Shown: one piece after another, positions 36,424 through 44,936 of the stretch | How positions within the stretch are numbered: the stretch's first letter is position 1 | How the letters are laid out: every line of letters starts with the position of its first letter | Assembly (NCBI GenBank): GCA_947178105.1 | Contig: CAMWXD010000014.1 | Location: 1-64,000, forward strand | DNA from: an uncultured Eubacterium sp. | GTDB taxonomy: Bacteria > Bacillota > Clostridia > Lachnospirales > Lachnospiraceae | DNA: 64,000 nt | Direction: 5' to 3' | The notes under the pieces: generated by a model | What the model was told of the DNA's origin: nothing | Database searches by the model: none | The model's input: only the letters and a program-made list of their open reading frames with translations | Translations under genes and position numbers: made by a program

Positions 36424-37407
36424 ATGGAACAATTAAAAATAGGAAATACAGTATTAAGGAACAATTTGATTCTAGGTCCAATGGCAGGTGTAACAGACCT
36501 GCCATTTCGTCTGCTTTGCGCAGAGCAGGGAGCAGGCATGGTATGTATGGAAATGGTCAGCGCCAAAGGGATCTTTTATCACAACAAAAATACAGAGGCG
36601 CTGCTTGCGATTGATGAAAGGGAACATCCGGTAGCATTGCAGTTTTTCGGAGCAGATCCGCAGATTATGTCAGAGATGGCGAAAAAAATAGAAGGCCGCC
36701 CCTTTGACATCCTGGATATTAATATGGGATGCCCTGTGCCAAAGGTAGTAAATAATGGAGAGGGCTCTGCGCTTATGAAAAATCCGGTATTAGCAGGCAA
36801 AATCATAGAAGCAATGGCAAAGGCAATTAAAAAGCCAGTTACCGTCAAGATTCGGAAAGGATTTGATGAAGCGCATGTAAATGCCGAGGAGCTGGCATAT
36901 ATCGCTCAGGAATCCGGCGCAGCGGCAGTTACGGTACATGGCAGGACAAGGGAACAGTATTATTCCGGCAAAGCAGACTGGGATGTAATCCGCCGGGTAA
37001 AAGAAGCAGTGTCGATCCCGGTCATTGGAAACGGAGACCTGCTTACGGCAGAAGACGTGCTGAAAATGAAAGAAGAGACAAATTGCGACGGTTTTATGAT
37101 CGCAAGGGGCGCACAGGGAAACCCATGGATATTTTCACAGATCCTGCAAGTACTTGAGACAGGAGAAAAGGCAAAAAAGCCGACTGCACAGGAAGCGGCG
37201 CAGATGGTACTGCGCCATGCCAGAATGCAGTTGGAGTGTAAAGGGGAATATACAGGCATACGGGAAATGCGCAAACACGCCGCTTGGTATACAAGCGGTT
37301 ATAAACACGCTTCCAAGCTCCGCTATGAACTGAATACAGTGGAAACTTACGGACAGTTGGAAGCGCTGATGATGCGTTTTGCAGGTGAATATATGCCTGT
37401 CGGCTGA
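36424..37407 (+). CDS. dusB: tRNA-dihydrouridine synthase DusB-like
   Basis: FMN enzyme reducing uridines in tRNA D-loops. 327 residues; [31 protein letters not shown] with the catalytic Cys, [17 protein letters not shown] and the flavin-binding IGNGDL are diagnostic. Its last two codons and stop lie within the first copy of a 42-bp tandem repeat. Confidence 0.95.
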   Translation: MEQLKIGNTVLRNNLILGPMAGVTDLPFRLLCAEQGAGMVCMEMVSAKGIFYHNKNTEALLAIDEREHPVALQFFGADPQIMSEMAKKIEGRPFDILDINMGCPVPKVVNNGEGSALMKNPVLAGKIIEAMAKAIKKPVTVKIRKGFDEAHVNAEELAYIAQESGAAAVTVHGRTREQYYSGKADWDVIRRVKEAVSIPVIGNGDLLTAEDVLKMKEETNCDGFMIARGAQGNPWIFSQILQVLETGEKAKKPTAQEAAQMVLRHARMQLECKGEYTGIREMRKHAAWYTSGYKHASKLRYELNTVETYGQLEALMMRFAGEYMPVG

Positions 37408-37493
37408 GTATAAGCTGGCTGTGCGTGAGAATAAACGCCTGTCGGCTGAGTATAAGCTGGCTGTGCGTGAGAATAAACGCCTGCCGGCTGAGA
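37395..37493 (+). repeat. 42-bp tandem repeat at the dusB 3' end (2.3 copies)
   Basis: Units start at 37395, 37437 and 37479 (the last only about 15 bp). Two full units are identical. The dusB stop codon (37405-37407) is in the first copy. Another frame reads through as a 14-residue repeat, but I see no ribosome site supporting it. Confidence 0.9.
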
Positions 37494-37611
37494 ATTTTGA
37501 TTGTTTGCGTGAAAGTGCATGTGGTGCAGGCTGCAGGGAAGCGTATTTTATAGGAATGTTTATAGATGTCCCGGCATATAATGGACGAAAAGACAGGTTG
37601 GACAGGATGTT

Positions 37612-38289
37612 TTGAGATTTGGAATATTTCGTAAGTGGATAGAACAACGACGGAATCGGAAATACGGCGGGATCAGCGAAACGGCATCGAATCTAGAAAA
37701 GCATGTTTCTAAAAACGCATTTTCACCGATGACCTACGAAAACCCGTTTATCATATATATGCATCAAATTATAGAACAACTGATCAGGAAAAAGAAAATA
37801 TCTTACAAAAAATTGGAGCTTGTTATTATGGATGCAGAGAATGGCAGAGATCAGGACGAAGACGATATCGATGAAATACTGTATCAGATCGGGCAAAGGC
37901 TGAATTATCTGCTGCTTGTCACTGATACGCCAGACAGATACAAAGGTTTTATGGATGAGATGTACGAAGAGAACGGCTTGATTGTGCAGCAGCTAGATAA
38001 ATCTGCGCACAGGCAGGCACGCGGCAACCTGGTGTTGGATTTTGAACGGGACGGCGGTATTTTGGGAGAAGACAGGATATTTGACTGTTCCAGTGTGATT
38101 TATCTGCCAATTTATAAAAGACCATGGGAAATCAGTGAAAACCTTGACATTCTCGTGCCTGTTGGGTATAATACTTTGGTTGTAGAAGGCATTCTTCCAA
38201 CAGATTATCTGGAATGCGGTTCTATAAACGAAAGATTCAGGAAAGATAAGATGACAGATCGATTGGATCGGGAATTCAGGAAAGGTTGA
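37612..38289 (+). CDS. Unknown conserved protein upstream of greA
   Basis: 225 residues from TTG 37612 (AGGA 5 nt upstream), no membrane segment or signal. A basic N-terminus (FRKWIEQRRNRKYGG) leads to an acidic segment (MDAENGRDQDEDDIDE) and a C-terminal half with VYLPIYKRPWE-like strands (IYLPIYKRPWEISENL). Not recognised. It ends 9 nt before greA and so is probably cotranscribed with greA and lysS. Confidence 0.6.
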   Translation: MRFGIFRKWIEQRRNRKYGGISETASNLEKHVSKNAFSPMTYENPFIIYMHQIIEQLIRKKKISYKKLELVIMDAENGRDQDEDDIDEILYQIGQRLNYLLLVTDTPDRYKGFMDEMYEENGLIVQQLDKSAHRQARGNLVLDFERDGGILGEDRIFDCSSVIYLPIYKRPWEISENLDILVPVGYNTLVVEGILPTDYLECGSINERFRKDKMTDRLDREFRKG

Positions 38290-38298
38290 AAAAGGCTT

Positions 38299-38781
38299 AT
38301 GGAAAAGAAAAATATTTTGACTTACGAAGGCTTGCAGAAACTGGAAAATGAATTACAGGATTTGAAACTGGTAAAACGAAAAGAAATTGCTGAGAAAATC
38401 AAGGAAGCCAGAGAGCAGGGCGACTTATCCGAGAATGCCGAATACGATGCGGCAAAAGATGAGCAGCGTGACATTGAAGCACGCATTGAGGAATTGGAGA
38501 AAATTCTGAAAAATGCGGAAGTCGTTGTAGAAGAGGAAGTAGACCTGGATAAGATTAACGTAGGATGCCTTGTAAAAATCCTGGATTGTGAATTTGATGA
38601 AGAATTGGAATATAAAATCGTAGGATCTACAGAAGCAAACAGTTTAAAAGGGAAAATCTCGAATGAATCACCGGTAGGACGCGCACTGCTCGGGCATCAG
38701 ATCGGAGATATCGTAGACGTCGAGACACAGGCAGGTATTTTACAGTATAAAGTATTGGAAATTCAAAGATCAAACGTATAA
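38299..38781 (+). CDS. greA: Transcription elongation factor GreA
   Basis: Reactivates backtracked RNA polymerase by stimulating transcript cleavage. 160 residues: N-terminal coiled coil with the acidic tip REQGDLSENAEYDAAKDEQ and C-terminal FKBP-like domain (ISNESPVGRALLGHQIGD in outline). Located 19 nt before lysS, the usual Firmicute pair. Confidence 0.97.
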   Translation: MEKKNILTYEGLQKLENELQDLKLVKRKEIAEKIKEAREQGDLSENAEYDAAKDEQRDIEARIEELEKILKNAEVVVEEEVDLDKINVGCLVKILDCEFDEELEYKIVGSTEANSLKGKISNESPVGRALLGHQIGDIVDVETQAGILQYKVLEIQRSNV

Positions 38782-38800
38782 AGACAGCGGAGGAAAGAAA

Positions 38801-40282
38801 ATGGCCGGACAGCAGAATCAGGACGTCAACCAGTTGTTAAAGGTTCGGCGTGAAAAATTACAGGAATTGCAGCAAAATGGGAAAGACCCATTTCAAATCA
38901 CAAAATATGAGGTCACACATCATAGCCAGGAAATCAAAGACCAGTTTGAAACGCTCGAAAACCAGGAAGTTACAATTGCTGGGCGTATGATGTTCAAACG
39001 TGTCATGGGAAAAGCATCTTTTTGCAATATTCAAGATCTTGCGGGCAATATCCAGGCATATGTGGCAAGGGACGAGATCGGCGAGGACAGCTACAAAGAT
39101 TTTAAAAAATATGACGTCGGCGACATCCTGGGAATAAAAGGCAAAGTATTTAAAACTAAAACTGGAGAAATCTCTGTACATGCCCAGGAAGTGCTGCTTT
39201 TATCGAAAAGCTTGCAGATCCTGCCAGAAAAATATCATGGCCTGACCGACACCGACATCCGCTACCGCCAAAGGTATGTGGATCTTATTATGAATGCGGA
39301 TGTCAAAGAAACGTTTATCAAGCGTTCCAAAGTGCTGAGCGCCATCCGCCGTTATCTGGATACGCAGGGATTTATGGAAGTTGAGACTCCGATGCTCGTA
39401 TCCAACGCAGGCGGTGCCGCAGCAAGGCCCTTCGAAACACATTTTAATGCCTTAAACGAAGACCTAAAGCTTAGAATCTCTTTGGAACTCTATTTAAAGC
39501 GCCTGATCGTAGGCGGCATGGAACGTGTATACGAAATCGGCAGAGTATTCCGCAACGAGGGCCTCGACACCAGGCACAACCCGGAATTTACCTTGATGGA
39601 GCTATATCAGGCATATACAGATTATAACGGCATGATGGATCTGACTGAGAAGTTGTATCGTTACGTTGCGCAGGAAGTAACCGGATCTCAGGTACTTACC
39701 TACGGCGGGCATACAATCGATTTATCCAAACCATTTGAACGCATTACAATGGTAGATGCCGTCAGGAAATACGCAGGCGTCGATTTTAACGAAGTGCATT
39801 CGACAGAAGAAGCAAGAAAGCTTGCAAAGGAGCACCACGTAGAATACGAAGACAGGCACCAGAAGGGAGACATCCTAAGCCTTTTCTTCGAACAGTTTGC
39901 CGAGGAGCACTTAATTCAGCCAACCTTTGTCATGGATCATCCGATTGAAATATCGCCGTTAACAAAGAAAAAGCCAGACAATCCAGAGTATGTGGAGCGG
40001 TTTGAATTCTTTTTGAATGGCTGGGAAATGGCAAATGCTTATTCAGAGCTGAATGACCCAATCGACCAGCGGGAGCGCTTCGAAGCCCAGGAGCAGGCGT
40101 TTGCAGCCGGTGATGAGGAAGCAAATCATACAGATGAGGACTTTTTGAACGCACTCAGTATCGGAATGCCGCCGACAGGCGGGATTGGATTCGGGATTGA
40201 CCGGATGGTGATGATTATGACGGGGTCGATGGCGATTCGGGATGTGTTGTTGTTCCCGACAATGAAGAGCATTGATAAGTAA
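38801..40282 (+). CDS. lysS: Lysyl-tRNA synthetase, class II, with element-supplied tail
   Basis: Charges tRNA-Lys. 493 residues: N-terminal OB fold (GRMMFKRVMGKASFCNI), motif 1, motif 2 (YEIGRVFRNEGLDTRHNPEF) and motif 3 (GIGFGIDRMVMIMTG). The last residues are FPTMKSIDK. The codons for PTMKS lie in the 17-bp att core, so the final residues and the 3' flank come from the integrated element; the displaced tail (IPTMKSLDKEN) is at 61221-61260. The enzyme stays complete. Confidence 0.97.
   Translation: MAGQQNQDVNQLLKVRREKLQELQQNGKDPFQITKYEVTHHSQEIKDQFETLENQEVTIAGRMMFKRVMGKASFCNIQDLAGNIQAYVARDEIGEDSYKDFKKYDVGDILGIKGKVFKTKTGEISVHAQEVLLLSKSLQILPEKYHGLTDTDIRYRQRYVDLIMNADVKETFIKRSKVLSAIRRYLDTQGFMEVETPMLVSNAGGAAARPFETHFNALNEDLKLRISLELYLKRLIVGGMERVYEIGRVFRNEGLDTRHNPEFTLMELYQAYTDYNGMMDLTEKLYRYVAQEVTGSQVLTYGGHTIDLSKPFERITMVDAVRKYAGVDFNEVHSTEEARKLAKEHHVEYEDRHQKGDILSLFFEQFAEEHLIQPTFVMDHPIEISPLTKKKPDNPEYVERFEFFLNGWEMANAYSELNDPIDQRERFEAQEQAFAAGDEEANHTDEDFLNALSIGMPPTGGIGFGIDRMVMIMTGSMAIRDVLLFPTMKSIDK
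40254..40270 (+). other. attL core, 17-bp direct repeat in lysS
   Basis: TCCCGACAATGAAGAGC is repeated exactly at 61226-61242. Bases flanking the core differ (T versus A on the left), and similarity fades on the right, as expected for an integrase crossover in a gene 3' end. Confidence 0.85.
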
Positions 40283-40315
40283 AAGCCAGTATTTATGCGG
40301 TTTCTGGAACAGTTT

Positions 40316-40354
40316 TTGTACCAAATATTTTAATTTTGTACCAATCTTGTACCA
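40316..40354 (+). repeat. Left arm-type sites: TTGTACCA x3
   Basis: Copies at 40316-40323, 40336-40343 and 40347-40354, all direct. The 19-nt block 40336-40354 is identical to 61077-61095 at the other end. Probably bound by the integrase N-terminal domain. Confidence 0.7.
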
Positions 40355-40434
40355 CTTGGAAACAGAAATATGCAGAGTTATACAGGGATATTGGAAAAAG
40401 GCAGCTCATAGGAATTAAAAAAGGTTTAAGTATA

Positions 40435-40472
40435 GGGGAATATCTTGCGGTTGTGCAAGGTATTCCCCTTTT
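40435..40472 (+). terminator. Terminator about 150 nt after lysS
   Basis: GGGGAATATCTTGC (40435-40448) pairs with GCAAGGTATTCCCC (40455-40468), one mismatch-type G-T, followed by TTTT. It is element DNA but would end lysS transcripts. Confidence 0.85.
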
Positions 40473-40554
40473 ATTGTGGAGATGGATAGTATTTATGAGA
40501 TTGAGAAATATAAATAGAAACTTGGAAAATTTATATCAGGTTTTTGCTGCTCTG

Positions 40555-40563
40555 TGATATAAT
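40555..40563 (+). promoter_or_regulatory. Extended -10 promoter for Rpn gene
   Basis: TGATATAAT matches the extended -10 form TGnTATAAT, 27 nt before ATG 40590; no good -35 is visible. Confidence 0.45.
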
Positions 40564-40589
40564 ATATACACAAAGAGAGGATAAGTGAT

Positions 40590-41507
40590 ATGCAGAAAAA
40601 AACACATGATTATGATAATGTATTCAAGACGATGAAAATGAAGCACAGGCGGCTGTTTGTATCAGTTATTAATGATGTTTTCGGTAAGGATTACCCATTG
40701 GATGTGAAAGTGGATGTGCTGCCATCGGAAGGATATTTGACTGAAAACGAGACAGTGGATGGGAGCAAGGAGATAGAGGAACAGATTTCAGATTTCCTGA
40801 TAAAGGTTAAAGATGAAGTATACCTGTTAGAGTGCCAGAGTTATGATGACGGCTCAATGGCTATAAGGATTGCAGAGTATGCTTTTATTGTTGCAAGACA
40901 GTTTGCAGTATGGGATATTGGAAAGGCAATAATTCCAATGCCACGGTTTTCTGTCATATATATTAAACGAACAGGTAGAACGCCAAAAACAACCACAATT
41001 ACATTTACATTTCCAGATGGACAGAGCGTGGATTATAATTCTGATAATGTAATTCTGGAAGAACTGTCAAAGGAATACATTATTGAAAAGAAACTGTTTC
41101 CATATATACCCTTTTATATTGCAAGGTATGAAAATGAAATTGCGTCAGAAGGTGATGTAGAAGCTGCTGTAAAAGATTTAATGCATTTTAAGGATGAAAT
41201 TATCCGCTTACAGAATGAAAATGAATTGTCCGATGATGAGCTGATAGACCTGAAAGGATTTATAAATACAATCATTACTCATATTACAAATGGAAATAAA
41301 AATGAAGAAAGGCTGGTGAACATTATGGGTGGAGTGGTAATTGAAACGGAATCTGATAAGATTAAAATTCGGACAATTATTGAAATGGGGCAGGAAGTCG
41401 GCCTTGCCGACTCGGAAATTATAAAAAAGCTTCAGGAGAAGATTATTGGACTGCCTTTAAAGAGGGCAGAGGCATATTTAGAACAGTTTGGAAAACAGAC
41501 GATGTAG
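40590..41507 (+). CDS. Rpn-family recombination-promoting nuclease / PD-(D/E)XK protein
   Basis: 305 residues. The N-terminal 230 residues fit the Rpn/transposase-31-like PD-(D/E)XK nuclease group: FKTMKMKHRRLFVSVINDVFG, then the Asp/Glu region EQISDFLIKVKDEVYLLECQS with a D...ExQ arrangement. The C-terminal 60 residues form a separate helical unit (ETESDKIKIRTIIEMGQEVG, ending EAYLEQFGKQTM). An in-frame ATG at 41325 with GGTGA 5 nt upstream could start that unit alone. Rpn proteins are nucleases linked to phage defence, in which a separately made C-terminal piece acts as antitoxin; here this is inference. Confidence 0.75.
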   Translation: MQKKTHDYDNVFKTMKMKHRRLFVSVINDVFGKDYPLDVKVDVLPSEGYLTENETVDGSKEIEEQISDFLIKVKDEVYLLECQSYDDGSMAIRIAEYAFIVARQFAVWDIGKAIIPMPRFSVIYIKRTGRTPKTTTITFTFPDGQSVDYNSDNVILEELSKEYIIEKKLFPYIPFYIARYENEIASEGDVEAAVKDLMHFKDEIIRLQNENELSDDELIDLKGFINTIITHITNGNKNEERLVNIMGGVVIETESDKIKIRTIIEMGQEVGLADSEIIKKLQEKIIGLPLKRAEAYLEQFGKQTM

Positions 41508-41717
41508 ACTGTCATCAAATTATGTACAGAGTTATGTACATTTATCTGAAAAAGAGGCAGGACAGATGGGATTTTGTTACTTCGACCAGATACAAAATGA
41601 GTTAGATGAGGCTAGAGCAGAAAGGAAGTTCTAGCAATATCTCCAGAGAACTTATTGAAAATTATTTCAAAGAAATATGTCTGTGACATTTAAAATGAAG
41701 GAAGACTGGTAAATATC

Positions 41718-41921
41718 ATGGGTGGAGTAATAATTGAAACGGAATCAGAAAGACTTATGAGGCGGGGAATGGAGCAAGGAGAAGCAAAGATGATTGTCGA
41801 ATTGGGTCAGGAGGATAGACTTAGTGATGAAGTTATTCTTAACAGACTCCAGAAAAAAATTGGAGTATCACTTGAAAGGGCAGAAGAATATTTGTATGAG
41901 TATGGAAAGCAGCTTGTATAA
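41718..41921 (+). CDS. Free-standing copy of the Rpn C-terminal domain
   Basis: 67 residues, MGGVIIETESERLMRRGMEQ at the start and EEYLYEYGKQLV at the end, clearly homologous to residues 246-305 of the Rpn protein upstream. The start context (GGTAAATATCATGGGTGG) mirrors the internal ATG 41325 context. Between the two genes (41508-41717) only broken Rpn-like fragments are seen (QNELDEARAERKF, near 41590-41630). It may be a remnant of a second Rpn gene or a functional small antitoxin-like gene. Confidence 0.55.
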   Translation: MGGVIIETESERLMRRGMEQGEAKMIVELGQEDRLSDEVILNRLQKKIGVSLERAEEYLYEYGKQLV

Positions 41922-42243
41922 ATGAAGAAAGGCTGGGTAAACAGACAATTTAGATTAACATGAAATATGGAATTATATAAAGTAAGCTAGACTGGTTTAT
42001 TAAAGAGGGATTTTCTGCTATCAGGCAGGAAGTCCCTCTTTTTCTGGTTTGAAATGGGACAGGTGCGGACGTACGGGCAGAAAGAAACAGGAATGTGGTG
42101 AAATAATTCTTACTATATTTTTAATTTAATATAATTTGAAAATATAAAATACAAGGGTCAGGTGTAGTAATTTATAAAATGCAGCATGACAATCTTATGC
42201 TGTTTATGGAATAGACATTATGAATTTAAGGAGGTACAGAAAA
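41922..42243 (+). other. Non-coding interval with third Rpn-end fragment
   Basis: AATGAAGAAAGGCTGG at 41921-41936 is identical to 41301-41316 of the Rpn gene, a third trace of the same segment. A terminator follows; the rest is AT-rich with no gene seen. Confidence 0.5.
42003..42043 (+). terminator. Terminator after Rpn-domain gene
   Basis: AAGAGGGA (42003-42010) pairs with TCCCTCTT (42033-42040), extended by TTTCTGC/GCAGGAA, then a T run. Confidence 0.85.
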
Positions 42244-42462
42244 ATGATTGATAATAAAGGACAAGAAAGCAGCAGAAACAGCAGCTCATTAGAAAATTTT
42301 ACAGTCCGGGTAACAAACCCCATGTTATACGACAGGTTACATACGCTTTCAGCTGAATATTCAGTATCTGTTGAGCTGCTTGTCAATGCGGCTGTAAAAC
42401 GTTTAATTGAAGATGTTGATTTTGTGAGGGGACTCCGTACCGGAAAAATAGATTTCGAGTGA
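42244..42462 (+). CDS. Small ribbon-helix-helix-type DNA-binding protein
   Basis: 72 residues from ATG 42244 (AAGGAGG at 42228, 9 nt). The pattern FTVRVTNPMLYDRL followed by SVSVELLVNAAVKRLI resembles a ribbon-helix-helix strand and two helices. Convergent with the XRE gene, 4 nt apart. Likely a regulator or mobilisation-type accessory; exact family not decided. Confidence 0.5.
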   Translation: MIDNKGQESSRNSSSLENFTVRVTNPMLYDRLHTLSAEYSVSVELLVNAAVKRLIEDVDFVRGLRTGKIDFE

Positions 42463-42466
42463 ACGG

Positions 42467-42802
42467 TTACTCGTTATCTGTTTCAAAGTAAGAAAAAATA
42501 GTACGCAGTACGTTAATTGCCATCTGTTTCCGTTCCTTCGGCTGACAGTCAACGATCTGTCTGAACTGTTCTATGATATTGGAATCGCTGTCTGATACAG
42601 AATCAGAAAGAAGATAATCAACCGTTACTCCAAGCCTGTTAACGAGCCTCACAAGGGTATCTAATGTGAGGCTCCGTTCGCCACGTTCAATAGCGCCCAT
42701 GTATGTGTCGGATATGTCGACAGCTTCTGCAAGCTGAGCCTGTGTGAGATTTAGTTTCAGCCGTTCTTCGCGTATTCTTTTTCCTAATTTTTTATAATCC
42801 AT
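42467..42802 (-). CDS. XRE-family transcriptional regulator
   Basis: 111 residues; HTH_3 domain at residues 7-61 (LNLTQAQLAEAVDISDTYMG, IERGERSLTLDTL) and a helical C-terminal dimer region. Acts like a Cro/CI-type repressor of mobile element genes. Divergent from the zinc-ribbon gene at 42951; an 8-bp inverted repeat TATAAAAA/TTTTTATA (42837-42844, 42865-42872) lies between them and may be its operator. Confidence 0.85.
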   Translation of the reverse strand: MDYKKLGKRIREERLKLNLTQAQLAEAVDISDTYMGAIERGERSLTLDTLVRLVNRLGVTVDYLLSDSVSDSDSNIIEQFRQIVDCQPKERKQMAINVLRTIFSYFETDNE

Positions 42803-42871
42803 GTTATCGCCTCCATTTTTATTTTATATATTAAGGTATAAAAATCGAAATATCTGTATGTGGTTTTTATA

Positions 42872-42900
42872 TTGACTAAATGTAGTAAATATGATAAAAT
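42872..42900 (+). promoter_or_regulatory. Sigma-A promoter in divergent interval
   Basis: TTGACT (42872-42877), 17-nt spacer, TAAAAT (42895-42900), reading towards 42951. The -35 overlaps the right arm of the TATAAAAA inverted repeat, so repressor binding could block it. Confidence 0.65.
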
Positions 42901-42950
42901 GTATTTGGAACGTAAGAAAAAATTTGTACAATAGAAAGGAAGTAATTGAA

Positions 42951-43166
42951 ATGGGTTTTTTAGATGCGTTATTTTCGTCTTCATCAGGGAAAGGCGGGGT
43001 TCCCGATTATTTAAAGCGAGATTATGAAAAATTTGGTCTTGATCCAGATAATGAAGTTAGTGTGTCAAATGAATATAAAAAAATGTATTGTACCAGATGC
43101 CGCAGAATTTATAATGGAGGAGCAATGTGTCGGGATTGTGGCAATATATTAGTTGAGTGGCATTAG
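42951..43166 (+). CDS. Small zinc-ribbon protein
   Basis: 71 residues from ATG 42951 (GAAAGGAAG upstream). Two CxxC pairs near the C-terminus, CTRCRR and CRDCGN, make a zinc ribbon. N-terminus Ser/Gly-rich. Function unknown; first gene rightwards from the XRE-controlled promoter. Confidence 0.6.
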   Translation: MGFLDALFSSSSGKGGVPDYLKRDYEKFGLDPDNEVSVSNEYKKMYCTRCRRIYNGGAMCRDCGNILVEWH

Positions 43167-43240
43167 CTTTTTTTGATAAAAATATCAAAATTTCTGTTTG
43201 ATAATGCTTTTGAAATACTAAAGGAAGTTAAAGGCTGCTA

Positions 43241-43267
43241 GGAAGGTTTATATAGCCTTCCTTTTTT
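43241..43267 (+). terminator. Terminator after zinc-ribbon gene
   Basis: GGAAGG (43241-43246) pairs with CCTTCC (43256-43261), then T6. Confidence 0.7.
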
Positions 43268-43412
43268 AAGAAAGAGTGATTAGAGTGATAATATTTATTA
43301 TATTAATAATATTTGCTATTGTTTATGTAGCGCTTCCTTTATAGGCAAAATTAATTGTTTTTGCAATCAATTCTTTTTTCGAGACCCCATTCCAGTTATA
43401 GACGAAGTATTA

Positions 43413-43562
43413 ATGATTGTGGCTGCAATCAACGATATGATTAAAATATATAAGGTAATGAGAATAGTAGAATGGATACGATCTCATAAATTATTATCGT
43501 TTTGTATTTGTATCATTAGTATTGCTTTTTTATCATTTGTTATTTCAATGATATTTGTCTAA
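43413..43562 (+). CDS. Possible 49-residue membrane peptide
   Basis: ATG 43413 opens MIVAAINDMIKIYKVMRIVE and ends in a hydrophobic helix (LLSFCICIISIAFLSFVISM). The frame is open upstream (RDPIPVIDEVLM), so this may be the end of a decayed longer gene. No clear ribosome site. A 19-codon hydrophobic ORF (GTG 43285-43344) lies just before. Confidence 0.3.
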   Translation: MIVAAINDMIKIYKVMRIVEWIRSHKLLSFCICIISIAFLSFVISMIFV

Positions 43563-43751
43563 TTTACTATACTATGACAGATGCTATATGACTGTTTTTT
43601 CAGAAATTTTATTAGTTGGTGAGAGAAGGCAGCAGGAGGTATTGGGACTTTAAATACATTGAGGGATAGATATAAATTGTTGGAAAAGTTAAATACCATA
43701 TAAAGCTGCAAAGAAAATAAATGATTGTAATACAATAAAGGAGATAAATAT

Positions 43752-44069
43752 ATGAGTGATTTTAAAAGTAATTATAATGGAAATGATGGAGGGGGACTTG
43801 GAACAATTATGGAAGCAATTGCTGATACGCCTGCTCTTATAAATCGCATTTTGGATTCTGAAATCTCGGTAAGTAATGTTCCATTGAAAATTTCTAATTG
43901 GGATAGAAAATTATGGGATACGCTTGAAGAATGTAAAGGCTGGCGTTTACAGCAAAATGAGTTTACAAAACATTGCCGCTTAGTAGATCCTAACAATATA
44001 CGACGTGCATGGGGAACAAAAAATGGGATGTATAAAGCGTTGAAATCCCTGAAAAATTCAACCAGATAG
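43752..44069 (+). CDS. Unknown 105-residue protein
   Basis: AAAGGAG precedes ATG 43752. Gly/Asn-rich N-terminus, then a mixed segment (NWDRKLWDTLEECKGWRLQQ) and a basic end. No motif recognised. Lies among small accessory genes of the element. Confidence 0.5.
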   Translation: MSDFKSNYNGNDGGGLGTIMEAIADTPALINRILDSEISVSNVPLKISNWDRKLWDTLEECKGWRLQQNEFTKHCRLVDPNNIRRAWGTKNGMYKALKSLKNSTR

Positions 44070-44241
44070 GTACAGGCTGAAAAAAGGATGCAGAATTATT
44101 ACAGAAACAAATTATAGAAGGATATATGCTTATTATGTTATTGCTAAAATTTTGATGGCTTTTGCTATGAAATAACATCTGATGTAAAATATCACTTTAT
44201 TGTTTAATTTGATCAAATCAGAAAGGTGGTGGTATCAAGCG

Positions 44242-44655
44242 ATGAAAATTCCATTTGGTCGGCTCATGTTATTTTCTTTAATAACATCCTTTTTATTTGG
44301 ATTATGTGAGCCTTTTCTCAAATTACCTCTTTTTATTATGGGCTACCATTTTATTATATCTTTTTCACAACTTGCTGCGGCTATATGTTTCATCCTATGG
44401 CTTGCTATAACATTGTTTTGCCCATCTTCACTGTTTGAAACTGGTCAGAGCATTGGTGGTATTGTTTATTGGCTTGATGATTTATTTTACGGGATTCCTT
44501 GGTTCAGAATTTCAGTGTTCACTTTTTTCATCTCCTTAATACTGGGTGGGCTTTCTGCATGGATATTTTCGATTGCAATTACAATTTTTCTTGTATCATT
44601 TGAGATGTTCATAGCCCGGTTCTTATTCTTCATTTATGGCTCAGCAGGCAGATGA
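44242..44655 (+). CDS. Multi-pass membrane protein, unknown
   Basis: About 137 residues from ATG 44242 (GAAAGGTGGTGG upstream), with four hydrophobic helices (LMLFSLITSFLFGL, FSQLAAAICFILWLAITLF, VFTFFISLILGGLSAW, IAITIFLVSFEMFI). No catalytic motif. Not recognised. Confidence 0.5.
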   Translation: MKIPFGRLMLFSLITSFLFGLCEPFLKLPLFIMGYHFIISFSQLAAAICFILWLAITLFCPSSLFETGQSIGGIVYWLDDLFYGIPWFRISVFTFFISLILGGLSAWIFSIAITIFLVSFEMFIARFLFFIYGSAGR

Positions 44656-44936
44656 ATGAAAAGATAACAAATTTCAAAGATTGTCCTATACTGGGCATCA
44701 AATACCAAAAGGAGTATGAGGGATGAAAAAACTCGAAACTGTAAAAATTATGCGCCACAATCAATATAGTTAGAAACTATATTTTATCAAGCGTCAATAA
44801 AAACCAAAAGTTGTAAACTGGTGAAAATGATTGAGACACGACACAGGTTTTTAAAGCAATACTTGTGAATAAAATTATTGTCCAGATACAAAAATCAGAT
44901 GTAATATGATATGCTTTATGTTGTGAGGTGATATAA

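Larger units (their letters stand above)
40283..40589 (+). other. Element left end, non-coding
   Basis: Holds three TTGTACCA repeats, a terminator and an extended -10 promoter. A 73-codon ORF (40336-40557) has no ribosome site and crosses the terminator; I do not accept it as a gene. Confidence 0.6.

Noticed and set aside
37395..37493. Tandem repeats considered as a CRISPR array
   Set aside because: Units are contiguous with no spacers; the same holds for the 36-, 39- and 42-bp repeats elsewhere in the window.
37379..37615. 78-codon ORF with a repeated 14-residue unit
   Set aside because: It starts inside dusB without a ribosome site; the repeat in it is explained by the 42-bp DNA duplication.
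40336..40557. 73-codon ORF after lysS
   Set aside because: Crosses a perfect terminator hairpin and has no ribosome site or protein-like features.
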